From Paracoccus litorisediminis (GTDB lineage: Bacteria; Pseudomonadota; Alphaproteobacteria; Rhodobacterales; Rhodobacteraceae): a DNA stretch of 64,000 bases. The stretch covers positions 186,001-250,000 of the forward strand of contig NZ_WMIG01000002.1 of NCBI RefSeq assembly GCF_009711205.1, in the 5' to 3' direction. Below are positions 54,154 to 63,851 of this stretch, in pieces. Numbering within the stretch: position 1 is the first letter of the stretch; each line of letters begins with the position of its first letter. The position numbers and the translations under genes were made by a program. Under the pieces are notes generated by a model, which did not search any database, had not been told where the DNA came from, and was given only the letters and a program-made list of their open reading frames with translations.

Positions 54154-54303
54154 GTGTCGTGCCGCTCCTTCATGGGCCTTCTGTTGCCGGGCGGTCACGG
54201 CATCGGCGATTTTCTGCCGAGATCGGAACTTCCCACCCTGGAACCGGGTCAATCCTTGACCGGTGGCAACAACTGCGCCGCTCGGTTCGGGAAGGAGAGA
54301 CCG

Positions 54304-54384
54304 ATGAAGGCCGCAAGTGTGATCATCAATCTGGGTTTCGGCCTTGGTCTTGCCTTGGGGGCAGCGATGCTGCTCTGGCTGTAA
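54304..54384 (+). CDS. Small membrane peptide, 26 residues
   Basis: AAGGAGAG lies seven bases before an ATG that opens a 26-codon frame ending in TAA: a short basic start (MKAASVIIN) followed by a single hydrophobic helix LGFGLGLALGAAMLLWL. The translation signal is better than many long genes here and the peptide is a plausible single-pass membrane protein. It lies in the divergent side of the chorismate mutase gene and is followed 20 bases later by the stem that ends ftsH. I recognise no family. Confidence 0.5.
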   Translation: MKAASVIINLGFGLGLALGAAMLLWL

Positions 54385-54400
54385 CCGGTCGCGGCGGAAT

Positions 54401-54430
54401 GAAATCCCCCGGCCAGTGACGACCGGGGGA
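54401..54430 (-). terminator. Probable terminator after ftsH
   Basis: On the minus strand TCCCCCGG, a ten-base loop and CCGGGGGA are followed by TTTC, about 20 bases after the ftsH stop. The stem is strong but the U tract short. Confidence 0.5.
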
Positions 54431-54447
54431 GATAGGGATAGTTCGCC

Positions 54448-56346
54448 TTAGCCTTGCGGCTGCGGGGACGGCTCGGCGCTTGCCGGTGCGCTACCCGCAC
54501 GTGGGATCGCGGTCACAGAAGGGATGGACGAGCCGGGCGTGTCGTCGTCGCCGCCCAAGGCTTCGCCGCGGATGATCTTACCGATATCCTCGCCGGTCAG
54601 GGTCTCATATTCCAGAAGCCCCTTGGCCATACGCTCGAATTCCTCGGTCTTTTCGGACAGGATACGATAAGCGTCCTGATAACCCTGCTCGATCAGGTCA
54701 TGGACCTCCTGCTCGATCAGTTCCTTGGTCGCCGCCGAGACCGAGAAGCCGCCGGTATTGCCGGAATAGCCCTCATGCGCCTCGGCATAGTCGATATTGC
54801 CGACCTTGTCCGACATGCCCCAACGCATGACCATCGCGCGGGCCAATTGGCTGGCCTGCTGGATATCGCCGGCAGGACCGTTCGACACGCCCTCTTCGCC
54901 GTATTTGATGATCTCGGCCGCCTTGCCCGCCATGGTCATGGCCAGCTTCTGCTTGGCCTCGTCCTTGTGGAAGTTCAGACGGTCCACCTCGGGAAGTGAG
55001 ACCACCATGCCAAGCGCGCCGCCACGGGGGATGATCGTCGCCTTGTAGACCGGATCGCATTTCGGCAGGCTCAGCCCGACGATGGCGTGACCGGCCTCAT
55101 GGTAGGCGGTCTTTTCTTTCTGCTCAGGCGTCAGAACCATGCTGCGACGCTCGACGCCCAGCATGACCTTGTCCTTGGCATTCTCGAAATCTTCCATCGT
55201 GACGAAACGGCGACCCAGACGTGCGGCCATCAAAGCAGCCTCGTTCACGAGGTTCATCAGGTCCGCACCCGAGAAGCCGGGCGTGCCGCGCGCAATGATG
55301 CGCAGATCGACATCGGGGCCGACGGGGACCTTGCGCGAATGCACGCCAAGAATCTTCTCGCGGCCCTTGATGTCGGGGTTCGGGACATAGATCTGGCGGT
55401 CGAAGCGGCCGGGGCGCAGCAGCGCCGGGTCCAGCACGTCCTTGCGGTTGGTGGCGGCGATGATGATGACGCCTTCATTGGCGTCAAAGCCATCCATTTC
55501 GACCAGAAGCTGGTTCAGGGTCTGTTCGCGTTCGTCATTGCCGCCGCCGATGCCCACGCCACGGGCGCGGCCCACGGCGTCGATCTCATCGATGAAGACG
55601 ATGCAGGGGGCGGATTTCTTGGCTTGCTCGAACATGTCGCGGACGCGGGATGCGCCGACGCCGACGAACATTTCCACGAAATCGGAACCCGAGATGGTGA
55701 AGAAGGGTACGCCCGCCTCACCCGCAATGGCGCGGGCCAGCAGGGTCTTACCGGTACCGGGCGGGCCGACCAGCAGCGCGCCTTTCGGGATCTTGCCACC
55801 GAGGCGGCTGAATTTCTGCGGGTTGCGCAGGAATTCGACGATCTCTTCCAGTTCTTCCTTGGCCTCGTCGATGCCAGCCACGTCGTCAAACGTCACGCGG
55901 CCATGCTTTTCGGTCAGCAGCTTGGCCCGCGATTTGCCGAAGCCCATCGCGCCACCTTTGCCACCGCCCTGCATGCGGTTCATGAAGAAAATCCAGACGC
56001 CGATCAGCAGCAGGAAGGGCAGCCAGACGCCCAGAAGCGACATGAAGCCGGATTGCTGCTGCCGCTCGACACGGACTTCGACGCCCTTGCCGATCAGGCG
56101 GTCGGCGATTTCCTCGCCCTGCGGACGGACAGTGGAATACTGTTTTCCGTCCTTGCCGGTGATGCCGATTGTCTCGCCGTCGATAGTGACGGCCGAGACC
56201 TGATCTTCATCAACCCGCTGGATAAAGTCAGAATAGCTGATCTGGCGGCTGTTCATTTGCGACGAGCCATCGCTGAACAGATTGAACAGCGCCAAAATCA
56301 TCAGGAACAGCACCACCCAGAAGGCGATATTGCGCGCGTTGCCCAA
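54448..56346 (-). CDS. ftsH: ATP-dependent zinc metalloprotease FtsH
   Basis: FtsH is a membrane-anchored AAA+ protease. I choose a TTG start at 56346 (read as [14 protein letters not shown]) since GGAGG lies seven bases before it; another TTG five codons upstream overlaps that ribosome-binding site. The 632 residues hold two transmembrane helices flanking a periplasmic domain, Walker A GPPGTGKT (about 194-201), Walker B IVFIDEID, the arginine-finger region [11 protein letters not shown], and the zinc site HEAGH (about 416-420). The C-terminal 30 residues are low-complexity. It follows tilS by 60 bases. Confidence 0.96.
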   Translation of the reverse strand: MGNARNIAFWVVLFLMILALFNLFSDGSSQMNSRQISYSDFIQRVDEDQVSAVTIDGETIGITGKDGKQYSTVRPQGEEIADRLIGKGVEVRVERQQQSGFMSLLGVWLPFLLLIGVWIFFMNRMQGGGKGGAMGFGKSRAKLLTEKHGRVTFDDVAGIDEAKEELEEIVEFLRNPQKFSRLGGKIPKGALLVGPPGTGKTLLARAIAGEAGVPFFTISGSDFVEMFVGVGASRVRDMFEQAKKSAPCIVFIDEIDAVGRARGVGIGGGNDEREQTLNQLLVEMDGFDANEGVIIIAATNRKDVLDPALLRPGRFDRQIYVPNPDIKGREKILGVHSRKVPVGPDVDLRIIARGTPGFSGADLMNLVNEAALMAARLGRRFVTMEDFENAKDKVMLGVERRSMVLTPEQKEKTAYHEAGHAIVGLSLPKCDPVYKATIIPRGGALGMVVSLPEVDRLNFHKDEAKQKLAMTMAGKAAEIIKYGEEGVSNGPAGDIQQASQLARAMVMRWGMSDKVGNIDYAEAHEGYSGNTGGFSVSAATKELIEQEVHDLIEQGYQDAYRILSEKTEEFERMAKGLLEYETLTGEDIGKIIRGEALGGDDDTPGSSIPSVTAIPRAGSAPASAEPSPQPQG

Positions 56347-56406
56347 AGGCAGATCCTCCAAGGGTAGACAGGCTTTGGCCTGAAAATAGGGATTCCGGCG
56401 TCAGGT

Positions 56407-57690
56407 TCAATGAGTATAGAGCAAAGCCCGGAATTCAGGCAGCCCACGAAGTGACCGAACGGCATATTCCGGCTGCGGTTTCAGCAGGGGTGCGGCGATC
56501 AGATCGTCGCCCTGCCAGATGCCGGGAGTGGCCGCAGCCTCATCGCGCAGCAGGCCGGACGCACGCCAGTTCAGCTCTGGCAAAAGGTCGTGCCCCAGCG
56601 CGCGGACCTGCTGGCCGGGCACAAGGCCCGAGATATGCCAGCGCCCGTCCCACAAGGCCACGCCATCCGCATCGGCCATGACAGGGCTCGCACGCAGCGC
56701 CGCCGCGGGCTCTCGGTACAGATGCAGCCAGTCGGCCCTTGGCTCGGCAATCACGCCGTCCAGCGTGACACGGGGCGCGCGCGCCAAAGCGCCAAGCGCA
56801 TGCAGCACCGCCTCGCGCCGGGGGGGATAATCCGCACCCGAAACAAATCGCAGCCCTGCGACAAGAAGTCGCCGGCGGATTTCCAAAGGGGCGCGGCGAA
56901 ACGCGGTCAGGGGCAGCTTCAGCCCGGCATTCCGGGCTTCAGTCCCGTCGGCGACCTGTATGGCGAAATCCTGCAACGCATCCCGCGCCATCGCCATATT
57001 CGCGCCGGTCTGGGACAATTGCCGTGCGGGCAGGTCCAGCAGCGCCAAGGCCTTGCGGATACGAACGCGGTCGTAATCCTCGTTCTCGTTCGAGGGGTCG
57101 TCGATCCAACCCACCCCGCGCCCGGTCAGCCAGCCGCGCAATTCGGCCCGCGACAGGCCCAGCATCGGGCGCAGCCAGCGCATGCCAAAGGCGCTGCGGG
57201 TCTCGGCCATGCCCGCCAGCCCGTCCACGCCCGAACCGCGCGCCAGGCGCATCAGCAGGGTCTCGGCCTGATCGTCCAGCGTATGGCCCAGCAGCACGGC
57301 ATCCAGATTGTTGCGCTGCGCCCATCCTGCCAGAAGCCGCAGCCGGGCATCACGCGCCGCAGCCATCAGGTTCCCGGCCTCGCTGTCCCGCTGCCAAAGC
57401 AGCGTCGCATGGGGAATTCCCAGCGCCGTCGCGGCACGATGCGCCTGACGCGCCTCATCGGCGGCTTCGGGACGCAGGCCGTGATCGACGGTCGCGGCCA
57501 TCAGCACGCGGCCCTGCCCCCAGCCATGCACCAGATGCATCAGCGCCACGGAATCCCCGCCCCCAGACAGGGCGATCCCCAGCCGCGGCATATCGCCCGC
57601 CAGACGGGTCAGCACATGGCCGATAGATCGGGCAACTGGATCGTTCGGGGGAGTGTCCTCGGTCCGTGACGGACCGGGATCACTGGCCAT
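56407..57690 (-). CDS. tilS: tRNA(Ile)-lysidine synthetase
   Basis: TilS modifies C34 of the CAU-anticodon isoleucine tRNA so that it reads AUA. The 427-residue product has the PP-loop ATP motif ALSGGGDSVAL (about residues 40-50), the family motif VDHGLRPEAADEARQAH (about 69) and GHTLDDQAETLLMRLARGSG (about 134-153); the C-terminal domain is divergent as usual. The start at 57690 overlaps the end of cpoB by 11 bases. The order tol-pal-cpoB-tilS-ftsH is frequent in alphaproteobacteria. Confidence 0.95.
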   Translation of the reverse strand: MASDPGPSRTEDTPPNDPVARSIGHVLTRLAGDMPRLGIALSGGGDSVALMHLVHGWGQGRVLMAATVDHGLRPEAADEARQAHRAATALGIPHATLLWQRDSEAGNLMAAARDARLRLLAGWAQRNNLDAVLLGHTLDDQAETLLMRLARGSGVDGLAGMAETRSAFGMRWLRPMLGLSRAELRGWLTGRGVGWIDDPSNENEDYDRVRIRKALALLDLPARQLSQTGANMAMARDALQDFAIQVADGTEARNAGLKLPLTAFRRAPLEIRRRLLVAGLRFVSGADYPPRREAVLHALGALARAPRVTLDGVIAEPRADWLHLYREPAAALRASPVMADADGVALWDGRWHISGLVPGQQVRALGHDLLPELNWRASGLLRDEAAATPGIWQGDDLIAAPLLKPQPEYAVRSLRGLPEFRALLYTH

Positions 57691-58618
57691 CGGCCAGATC
57701 CGCGGCGGCCTCGGGGTCCATCATTTCGGGATCGGTGGCCAGCTCGCCCTCGAATGCACTGGCGCATTGGGCATCGGTCATGCGCTTTTCAGCCTCAGCC
57801 GCCTGCGGCGCGGCGGGGAAGCGGGCAAGGATTTCCTGCAGATAGAAGCAGCCCTGTTCGGCACCGCCCTTGGCGCCCATGGCGCGCGACAGGCCCAGAA
57901 GCGAATCCGGCGCCTGCGGGCCGTTCGGATTGGCGGCAAAGCTTTCCAGCCATGCCAGCCCCGCCCCCGACAGATCGCCTGCGGAATCCAGCGCTGCCCC
58001 GCGCAGGAACAGCGCCTCGGCGGTCAGCGGACCCCCGGCATGGGCCTGCGCTACGTGTGCGAAGAGATCGGCTGCCTGACGAAAGTCACCTTGACCGAGC
58101 ACCTCCCGGGCCCGGTCAAAATCAGCCTGCTCCGCCGCAGTGGGGGCCCCGGCCGCAAGGGTGTTTGGGGGGGTGGTGGCGGGCGCGTCAAGCGCGCCCT
58201 GCTGGTCCGAGGACGGCAGCGGGGCCGAGCCGCCCTGCTCGCCCAGCGTCGGCGTGGTCAGGCTGCCCAGATCGCAGCCTTCTTCCATCTCGCACAGGCG
58301 GAACTCGATGTCGCCGATGCGGGTGGTGCCGTCCTTGACGATACGGTCGATGCGGTTCTGCAACTGCTCGGTCTGGCCGGTCAGTTGCTGCAACCGCGCT
58401 TCCATCGCGTTCATGCGGTCGATGGCGCTGTCGCCGCCAGCGGCGGCAAAGCCTGCGGGACCTGCCGCGACCAGCTCGCCGCGCAGGCTTTGCAGGTCCG
58501 CCGACAGCTGCGACAGCTCGGCGCGGACATCGGCCAGCGTCTGCTTGTCCTGCGCCGCGGCGGGCAGCGCGGTCAGCGCCAGCCCTGCGGCAAGGATGAT
58601 GCTACGGAATGCGCCCAT
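57680..58618 (-). CDS. cpoB: Cell division coordinator CpoB (YbgF)
   Basis: CpoB links outer-membrane constriction by Tol-Pal to septal peptidoglycan synthesis. The ATG at 58618 shares one base with the pal stop (TGATG) and gives 312 residues: a signal peptide (RSIILAAGLALTALPAAAQD), an N-terminal coiled coil (about 25-110) and a C-terminal TPR region (ADFDRAREVLGQGDFRQAAD at about 180). The middle is a proline/alanine-rich linker, and the C-terminal end is acidic. Confidence 0.92.
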   Translation of the reverse strand: MGAFRSIILAAGLALTALPAAAQDKQTLADVRAELSQLSADLQSLRGELVAAGPAGFAAAGGDSAIDRMNAMEARLQQLTGQTEQLQNRIDRIVKDGTTRIGDIEFRLCEMEEGCDLGSLTTPTLGEQGGSAPLPSSDQQGALDAPATTPPNTLAAGAPTAAEQADFDRAREVLGQGDFRQAADLFAHVAQAHAGGPLTAEALFLRGAALDSAGDLSGAGLAWLESFAANPNGPQAPDSLLGLSRAMGAKGGAEQGCFYLQEILARFPAAPQAAEAEKRMTDAQCASAFEGELATDPEMMDPEAAADLADGQ

Positions 58619-59124
58619 CACATGCCCGCTCCGGGGCTGACCACGGTCACCGCGCGGCGGTTCTTGTTGTAGCATTCCTCGGTCGAGCAGACTTCCAGCG
58701 GGCGCTCCTTGCCGTAGCTGACGGTGCGCAGACGGCCCGACGTCACCCCCTGCGAGATCAGGTATTCCTGAACCGAGCTGGCACGACGCGCACCGAGGGC
58801 AAGGTTGTACTCCCGCGTCCCCTGCTCATCCGCATGACCCTCGATCAGGGCCGAGTAGCCCTGGTTCTGCTTCAGCCAGCCGGCCTGATTGGCCAGCGTG
58901 GTACGGGCTTCCGGGGTCAGGGTGGACTGGTCCACCGGGAACAGCACGGTGTCGCCCGCCGTCGCCTTGAAGTGCTCGGGCGTGCCGGGCAGCGTGCCGA
59001 CGCCCACGCCCTGATTCATCTTGGCATAGGGGTCGTTGACCATGGCACCCTGCTGGGCCGGGCGCGAACACGCGGCCATGGTCAGCAGCGCGCCCATCGC
59101 CGCAAATTTCACGAAAGTCTTCAT
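58618..59124 (-). CDS. pal: Peptidoglycan-associated lipoprotein Pal
   Basis: The 168-residue product begins with a lipoprotein signal, MKTFVKFAAMGALLTMAACS (lipobox TMAAC), which places it at the outer membrane. The OmpA-like C-terminal domain binds diaminopimelate: TLANQAGWLKQNQGYSALIE, GHADEQGTREYNLALGARRA (about residues 95-114) and GRLRTVSYGKERP. It follows tolB by 21 bases. Confidence 0.96.
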   Translation of the reverse strand: MKTFVKFAAMGALLTMAACSRPAQQGAMVNDPYAKMNQGVGVGTLPGTPEHFKATAGDTVLFPVDQSTLTPEARTTLANQAGWLKQNQGYSALIEGHADEQGTREYNLALGARRASSVQEYLISQGVTSGRLRTVSYGKERPLEVCSTEECYNKNRRAVTVVSPGAGM

Positions 59125-59145
59125 AATCCTGTCCAGTCCCCGCGG

Positions 59146-60471
59146 TTACGGCAGCAGAGGACCCCAATCCGGGTCCGAAGCCGCCCCATTCAACTTGACC
59201 GGTCGCATGTTCCGCCCGGTGATGTCCACCGAATGAAGCCGAGGCTCGCCGTTTCCACCGGGGGTCACGCGGGTAAACATCACGACGCGCCCATTGGGGG
59301 CCCAAGACGGGCCCTCGTCAAGGAACGATTCGGTCAGCATTTTTTCTTCCGAGCCATCAGTGCGCATGACGCCGATGTGGAATTTCCCGCCCACCTGCCG
59401 GGTGAATGCGATCATGTCGCCGCGCGGCGACCAGACCGGGGTGCCATAGCGCCCGTCGCCAAAGCTGATGCGCTTCGGTTCACCGCCGCTGGCCGACATG
59501 ATGTACAGCTGCGGCACGCCCGAGCGGTCGCTTTCAAAGACGATCTGGCGACCATCCGGGCTGAAGCTGGGCGAGGTCTCGATCGAGGGCGCATTGGTCA
59601 GCGCGCGCTGCGCACCCGAAGCCGCGTCCATCTGGAAGATGTCGGTATTGCCGTTCTTTTCCAGTGAATAGACGATCCAGCGCCCATCGGGCGAGAAGCG
59701 CGGCGCAAAGCTCATCGTGCCCTGTTCGCCCGCCAGCGCCCGCGCGCCCAGCGAGTTCACATCCATCATCATCGCCTGTGGGAAGCCGCTGGCATAGCTG
59801 GTGTAAAGCAGACGCGAGCCATCGGGCGAGAAGCGCGGCTTCAGCACCAGCGTGGAATCGTCGGTCAGGTATTTGATATTCGCGCCATCGTAATCCATCA
59901 CGCCGATGCGTTTGCGGCGCGCGTCCTTGGGACCGCTTTCCTGCACAAAGGCGACGCGGCTGTCGAAATAGGGACCTTCGCCCGTCAGGCGGGCATAGAC
60001 CTGATCGGCGGCCTTATGCGCGGCGCGGCGCCAGTTCCCGGTCGAGGCGTCGAACTGCATCCCGTCGCCCAGCGGCTGACCGGCAAAGACGTCGAACAGG
60101 CGGAACTTGACGATGACCTTGCCGCCCTCGACGCGGACCGCGCCGGTGATCAGCGCCTGCGCATTGATCGCCTTCCAGTCCTCATAGGCCACCGGGGCCT
60201 CGAAGCTTTCCGGGCGCGCGATATGGGCCGAGGCCGGGATCTCGCGGAACAGGCCGGTGCCGGTCAGGTCGGCGGCGATCAGACCCTGCACCTTGGCCAG
60301 CAATTCGCCCGCGCCGCCCTCGTCGTGGAAGCTGGCGATGGCGAAGGGCATCGGCTCGATCACGCCGTCGGTGATCTCGATCCGCAGCGGCCCGTCCTGC
60401 GCGAAGGCCGGCGCGGCAAGGCCAAGACCCGCAAGGGCCATGGCGGAGGTCAGGAAAAGTTTACGCAACAT
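59146..60471 (-). CDS. tolB: TolB, periplasmic beta-propeller
   Basis: TolB is a 441-residue periplasmic protein with a signal peptide ([20 protein letters not shown]), an N-terminal D1 domain that binds TolA and a six-bladed beta-propeller with repeated SPDG motifs ([39 protein letters not shown]) that interacts with Pal. All repeats are present. The gap to tolA is 60 bases. Confidence 0.96.
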   Translation of the reverse strand: MLRKLFLTSAMALAGLGLAAPAFAQDGPLRIEITDGVIEPMPFAIASFHDEGGAGELLAKVQGLIAADLTGTGLFREIPASAHIARPESFEAPVAYEDWKAINAQALITGAVRVEGGKVIVKFRLFDVFAGQPLGDGMQFDASTGNWRRAAHKAADQVYARLTGEGPYFDSRVAFVQESGPKDARRKRIGVMDYDGANIKYLTDDSTLVLKPRFSPDGSRLLYTSYASGFPQAMMMDVNSLGARALAGEQGTMSFAPRFSPDGRWIVYSLEKNGNTDIFQMDAASGAQRALTNAPSIETSPSFSPDGRQIVFESDRSGVPQLYIMSASGGEPKRISFGDGRYGTPVWSPRGDMIAFTRQVGGKFHIGVMRTDGSEEKMLTESFLDEGPSWAPNGRVVMFTRVTPGGNGEPRLHSVDITGRNMRPVKLNGAASDPDWGPLLP

Positions 60472-60531
60472 GTGTCGCCCTCGTGAGGTCTGGTTGCAGG
60501 GTAAGGCGTCGGGGTCAGGTATGCCATGGCG

Positions 60532-62082
60532 CTACTTGATCGTCGCGTTTCCACTGGGATTGAAATCGATGATGACATCTTTCCAGCGGTTGTATTTGTC
60601 CGCCGGCAGTTTGTAGCCGTTCCTGCCGCACATCAGGATCGCCCGCCGCGCCGCCTCATAGGCCTGCTTGGCGGCAGCTTCCGAGGCGCCGTTATGGTCG
60701 ATCATCTTCAGCGAGCCCGATTCCGGCTTGCCATCCGCCGACATCGAGAAGCTGACCGAAACCTTGGTCCGGCTGGCTTCGGTCGAAAGCGAGCCACGGT
60801 TCCAGCAGGCCTCGACCGCAACGCGGAAGCCGTCCTTCTCGCCCTGGCTCAGCGGCGGGCCGCTGGCGGCAGCACCGCCCCCGCCTGCCCCGGCCGAGCC
60901 CTCTTCCTTCTTCTTCTCTTCGGCTTGGGCGGCCTTTTTCTTGGCGTCGGCAGCAGCCTTGCGCTCGGCTTCAGCCTTTTCCTTGGCCTTGGCCTCGGCT
61001 TCGGCCTTTTCGGCAGCCTTCTTCTCGGCGGCGCGTTTTTCCTCGGCGGCCTTCTCGGCAGCGGCCTTTTCCTCGGCCTCTTTCTTGGCCTTGGCTTCGG
61101 CGGCGCGTTTCTCGGCCTTCTCGGCGGCGGCTTTCTCGGCAGCGGCAGCCTCGGCCTTGGCCTTCTCGGCAGCCTTCTTCTCGGCGGCAGCTTTTTCCGC
61201 TTCTGCCTTCTTTTCGGCGGCGGCAGCGGCTTCGGCTGCCTTGAGTTCTTCGGTCTCGGCAGCCTCGGCAGCGGCCTGACGGCGCGCGCGTTCCTCGGCG
61301 GCGGCGGCATCGCGCGCGGCCTCGGCCTCTTCCTTGCGCTCGGTCTCGCGGCGTTCCTCGCGGGCGCGCTCTTCGGCCTGACGCTTGGCGGCGGCCTCCT
61401 CGCGGCGGGCAGCGGCAGCCTGCTCGGCGGCGGCTTCCTCGGCCTCGCGGGCCAAGGTCAGCTCGCGCTGACGCGCGGCCTCGGCGGCTTCGCGGCGGGC
61501 CTGCACGGCTTCGGCCAACCCCTCGGGGCGACCGTTCGGACGCGCGGATTCGATCGGAGCCTGCTCGGACCGCTGCGGGATCGGTGCCGGAGCCTGCGGC
61601 TGCGCCGCCTCACGCGCCGGATTGGGACGCGAGGCACTGGCGGGCAGTTCCGCCGGATCATCCGAGGACGCTGGCTGGTTCGGCTGCGGTGCCAGAGTGG
61701 CGACCGCGACGGGACGCGATTGGTTCTGGAAATCCGACAGGTCCGGCTGCGCCTCGGGGCGCTCGGCGGGTGCGGTCAACTCAGCCGAGTTCGCATCCGG
61801 GACGGGTGGGCTCGTCGCCTCGGGCGCACCCAGGACGTCCTCATCCGTGGGGGGACGCGGCTGTGCCGGCGTGGTTTCGGCCAGCTCATCCACAGGTCCC
61901 CGCCCTGCCGCAGCCGCGGCCAAAGCCTGAAACTCGGCCTCGGACATGGTCGCGACCTCGGCCATGCGGATGGCTTCCAGCGGCTGCGGGCGGAACAGCG
62001 CGCCGCCCACGACCGCAAAGCCGAGCAACCCGGCATGCGCGACACCCGAGACCCAGTAGCCGATACGGTCGGAGCGATCCAT
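60532..62082 (-). CDS. tolA: TolA, long-helix envelope-spanning protein
   Basis: The 516-residue protein has an N-terminal membrane anchor (GYWVSGVAHAGLLGFAVVGG), a proline-rich stretch (about residues 60-170), a very long Ala/Glu/Lys-rich helical domain (about 185-410, repeated units such as AAEKKAAEKAKAEAAAAEKA) and a C-terminal domain ending FRVAVEACWNRGSLSTEAS to VIIDFNPSGNATIK. The helix would bridge inner and outer membranes. The composition of the helix region creates long false frames on the opposite strand. Confidence 0.94.
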   Translation of the reverse strand: MDRSDRIGYWVSGVAHAGLLGFAVVGGALFRPQPLEAIRMAEVATMSEAEFQALAAAAAGRGPVDELAETTPAQPRPPTDEDVLGAPEATSPPVPDANSAELTAPAERPEAQPDLSDFQNQSRPVAVATLAPQPNQPASSDDPAELPASASRPNPAREAAQPQAPAPIPQRSEQAPIESARPNGRPEGLAEAVQARREAAEAARQRELTLAREAEEAAAEQAAAARREEAAAKRQAEERAREERRETERKEEAEAARDAAAAEERARRQAAAEAAETEELKAAEAAAAAEKKAEAEKAAAEKKAAEKAKAEAAAAEKAAAEKAEKRAAEAKAKKEAEEKAAAEKAAEEKRAAEKKAAEKAEAEAKAKEKAEAERKAAADAKKKAAQAEEKKKEEGSAGAGGGGAAASGPPLSQGEKDGFRVAVEACWNRGSLSTEASRTKVSVSFSMSADGKPESGSLKMIDHNGASEAAAKQAYEAARRAILMCGRNGYKLPADKYNRWKDVIIDFNPSGNATIK

Positions 62083-62086
62083 CGCC

Positions 62087-62554
62087 CTAGCCTTCGGTAT
62101 TCTGGCCGTTCATCCGGGGGCCGCCCGAATCCGTCACCAGCACGATATTGTTGAAGCCCGCTGCGTTCAGCGCCCCCATCACCTCCATGATGCGGGAATA
62201 GGGGATCGAGCCGTCGGCGCGCAGATAGATCTTGTCGCTCTGGCGCTCCTGCGCCACCGCCTGCAGCCGGGTGATCAGCTCATCCTCGGGGACCTCGGTG
62301 GTCATTACCAGAATCGGCCCATCGGGCGTGACCGAGACGCTCAGCGGCTCCTCGGGCTCGGCCGGGACGGATTGCGCGGCGGTCTTGGGCAGCTCCAAAG
62401 GCACGCCCACCGTCAGCAGGGGTGCTGCGACCATGAAGATGATCAGCAGCACCAGCATCACGTCCACGAAGGGCGTGACGTTGATTTCGGCCATGGGCTG
62501 GGACTTGGCGCGTCCCCGGCCCCGGCGATCCTTTCTGACGACCCCGGCCCCCAT
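62087..62554 (-). CDS. tolR: TolR, motor subunit
   Basis: The 155-residue product has one helix with the essential aspartate in [20 protein letters not shown] (about residues 23-42), close to that of ExbD in this window, and a periplasmic domain with IYLRADGSIPYSRIMEVMGA. It starts on the tolQ stop codon (one-base overlap) and ends four bases before tolA. Confidence 0.95.
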   Translation of the reverse strand: MGAGVVRKDRRGRGRAKSQPMAEINVTPFVDVMLVLLIIFMVAAPLLTVGVPLELPKTAAQSVPAEPEEPLSVSVTPDGPILVMTTEVPEDELITRLQAVAQERQSDKIYLRADGSIPYSRIMEVMGALNAAGFNNIVLVTDSGGPRMNGQNTEG

Positions 62555-63249
62555 CAGTCGTCTTCCAGCTGGCGCGACAGGATGGTCGAAAACTCGTCCG
62601 AGAAAGCCTCATAGCCGCCGACGATCCGGTCGGAATCGGCGCTGAGCTTGTTGTAGAAGATCACCGCCGGAATAGCCGCCAGCAGACCCAGCGCGGTGGC
62701 GACCAGCGCCTCGGCAATGCCGGGGGCAACGACGGCCAGCGAGGTGTTCTGCGAAATCGCAATTTCCTCGAACGCGGTCTTGATGCCCCAGACCGTGCCG
62801 AACAGCCCGATGAAGGGCGCGGTCGAGCCGACCGTGGCAAGGAAGGGCAGCCCACGGGTCAGGCGGTCATTTTCGCGGTTGATGGCGACGTTCATGGCGC
62901 GGTCGATGCGGGCAGTCGCTCCGGCGATCAGCCCGCCATCGTCACGATGGCTGCGCCGCCATTCGGTCATGCCCGCCGAGAAGATGCGCTCAGCCGCGCC
63001 CGAGGGCTGATCGCCCACCCGGTCGAACAGGTCGTCCAGCGGCTGGCCCGACCAGAAGGCGCGGTCGAAGCGGTCGGCCTCGCGCTTGGCGGCATTGTAC
63101 GAGATGAATTTCTGGATGATGATTGCCCAGGCCCAGAACGAGGCCAGGATCAGCATCACCATCACGATCTGGACGGTCAGCGACGCGCGCGCAAACAGCG
63201 CGATCAGAGAAAAGTCGACCGGCTGACCGGCTCCGGCGAGTTGTTCCAT
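62554..63249 (-). CDS. tolQ: TolQ, proton-channel subunit
   Basis: The 231-residue product has three helices: a first helix VQIVMVMLILASFWAWAIII, the second with [18 protein letters not shown] (about residues 138-156) and the third [20 protein letters not shown]. The shared sequence with ExbB ([16 protein letters not shown]) shows the common proton-channel design. It heads tolR-tolA-tolB-pal and follows ybgC by about 100 bases. Confidence 0.95.
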   Translation of the reverse strand: MEQLAGAGQPVDFSLIALFARASLTVQIVMVMLILASFWAWAIIIQKFISYNAAKREADRFDRAFWSGQPLDDLFDRVGDQPSGAAERIFSAGMTEWRRSHRDDGGLIAGATARIDRAMNVAINRENDRLTRGLPFLATVGSTAPFIGLFGTVWGIKTAFEEIAISQNTSLAVVAPGIAEALVATALGLLAAIPAVIFYNKLSADSDRIVGGYEAFSDEFSTILSRQLEDD

Positions 63250-63348
63250 GAATCAGGCCTGTGATTTTGGCCGCTGCTTCGCGGCTTCTGGCCTTGCGGA
63301 TTAGCAGCAATGACGCGGCCAGACAAACCCTGCCGCGTCAATTCTGCG

Positions 63349-63753
63349 TCAGGAACAAGTGCTTTCCGGCCCGCCCAGCCGTGAGGTCACATCTTTGGGC
63401 ATCCGCACCGGTCGTCCGGCCTCGGTGATACAGACCAAAGTGACCACGGCCGAAAACAGCAGCTGATCGCCGCGCCGCACCTTCTGACACATGATGATCC
63501 GCGCCGCGCCCATTTCGTGGATGCTAGATTGCACGGTCAACTCATCGTCGAAACGCGCGGGCGAAATATAATCGGCCTCGATCCGGCGCACGACAAAGAC
63601 CAGGCCGTCGCGCTTCATCGCCGCCTGATCGATCCCCAGATCGCGCAGCCATTCGCTGCGGGCACGCTCGATGAACTTCAGGTAATTCGCGTAATAGACG
63701 ATACCTGCAAGGTCGGTATCCTCGTAATAAACCCGGACGGAGAAAAGATGCAT
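63349..63753 (-). CDS. ybgC: Tol-Pal associated acyl-CoA thioesterase YbgC
   Basis: The 134-residue hotdog thioesterase has the classic YbgC pattern: RVYYEDTDLAGIVYYANYLK (about residues 7-26), with the catalytic aspartate in TDLAG and tyrosine NYLK, and FIERARSEWLRDLGI. It is the first gene of the tol-pal group. No promoter was certain in the gap before it; a copy of the composite repeat lies upstream at 63781-63844. Confidence 0.93.
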   Translation of the reverse strand: MHLFSVRVYYEDTDLAGIVYYANYLKFIERARSEWLRDLGIDQAAMKRDGLVFVVRRIEADYISPARFDDELTVQSSIHEMGAARIIMCQKVRRGDQLLFSAVVTLVCITEAGRPVRMPKDVTSRLGGPESTCS

Positions 63754-63780
63754 GGATCAGCTCCTGACTTTGCGGTCGCG

Positions 63781-63844
63781 GGGGGCTTTCCGCCCCCGTC
63801 GCCGTCCCGGCGACTCCCCCGGAGGATATTTGACCAAGAAAGAA
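63781..63844 (+). repeat. Rhodobacterial composite intergenic repeat, copy c
   Basis: GGGGGC-TTTCC-GCCCCC is followed by a second GC stem and then CCCCCGGAGGATATTTGACC and AAGAAAGAA. Oriented opposite to the flanking genes ybgC and the partial gene. The same module as at 53698-53740 and 53764-53820. Confidence 0.75.
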
Positions 63845-63851
63845 TTGGGGA

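Noticed and set aside
60526..62154. Plus-strand Gly/Leu/Phe-rich frame opposite tolA that looks like a membrane protein
   Set aside because: The hydrophobic pattern is the reverse complement of the Ala/Glu/Lys helix of TolA, not a real membrane protein.
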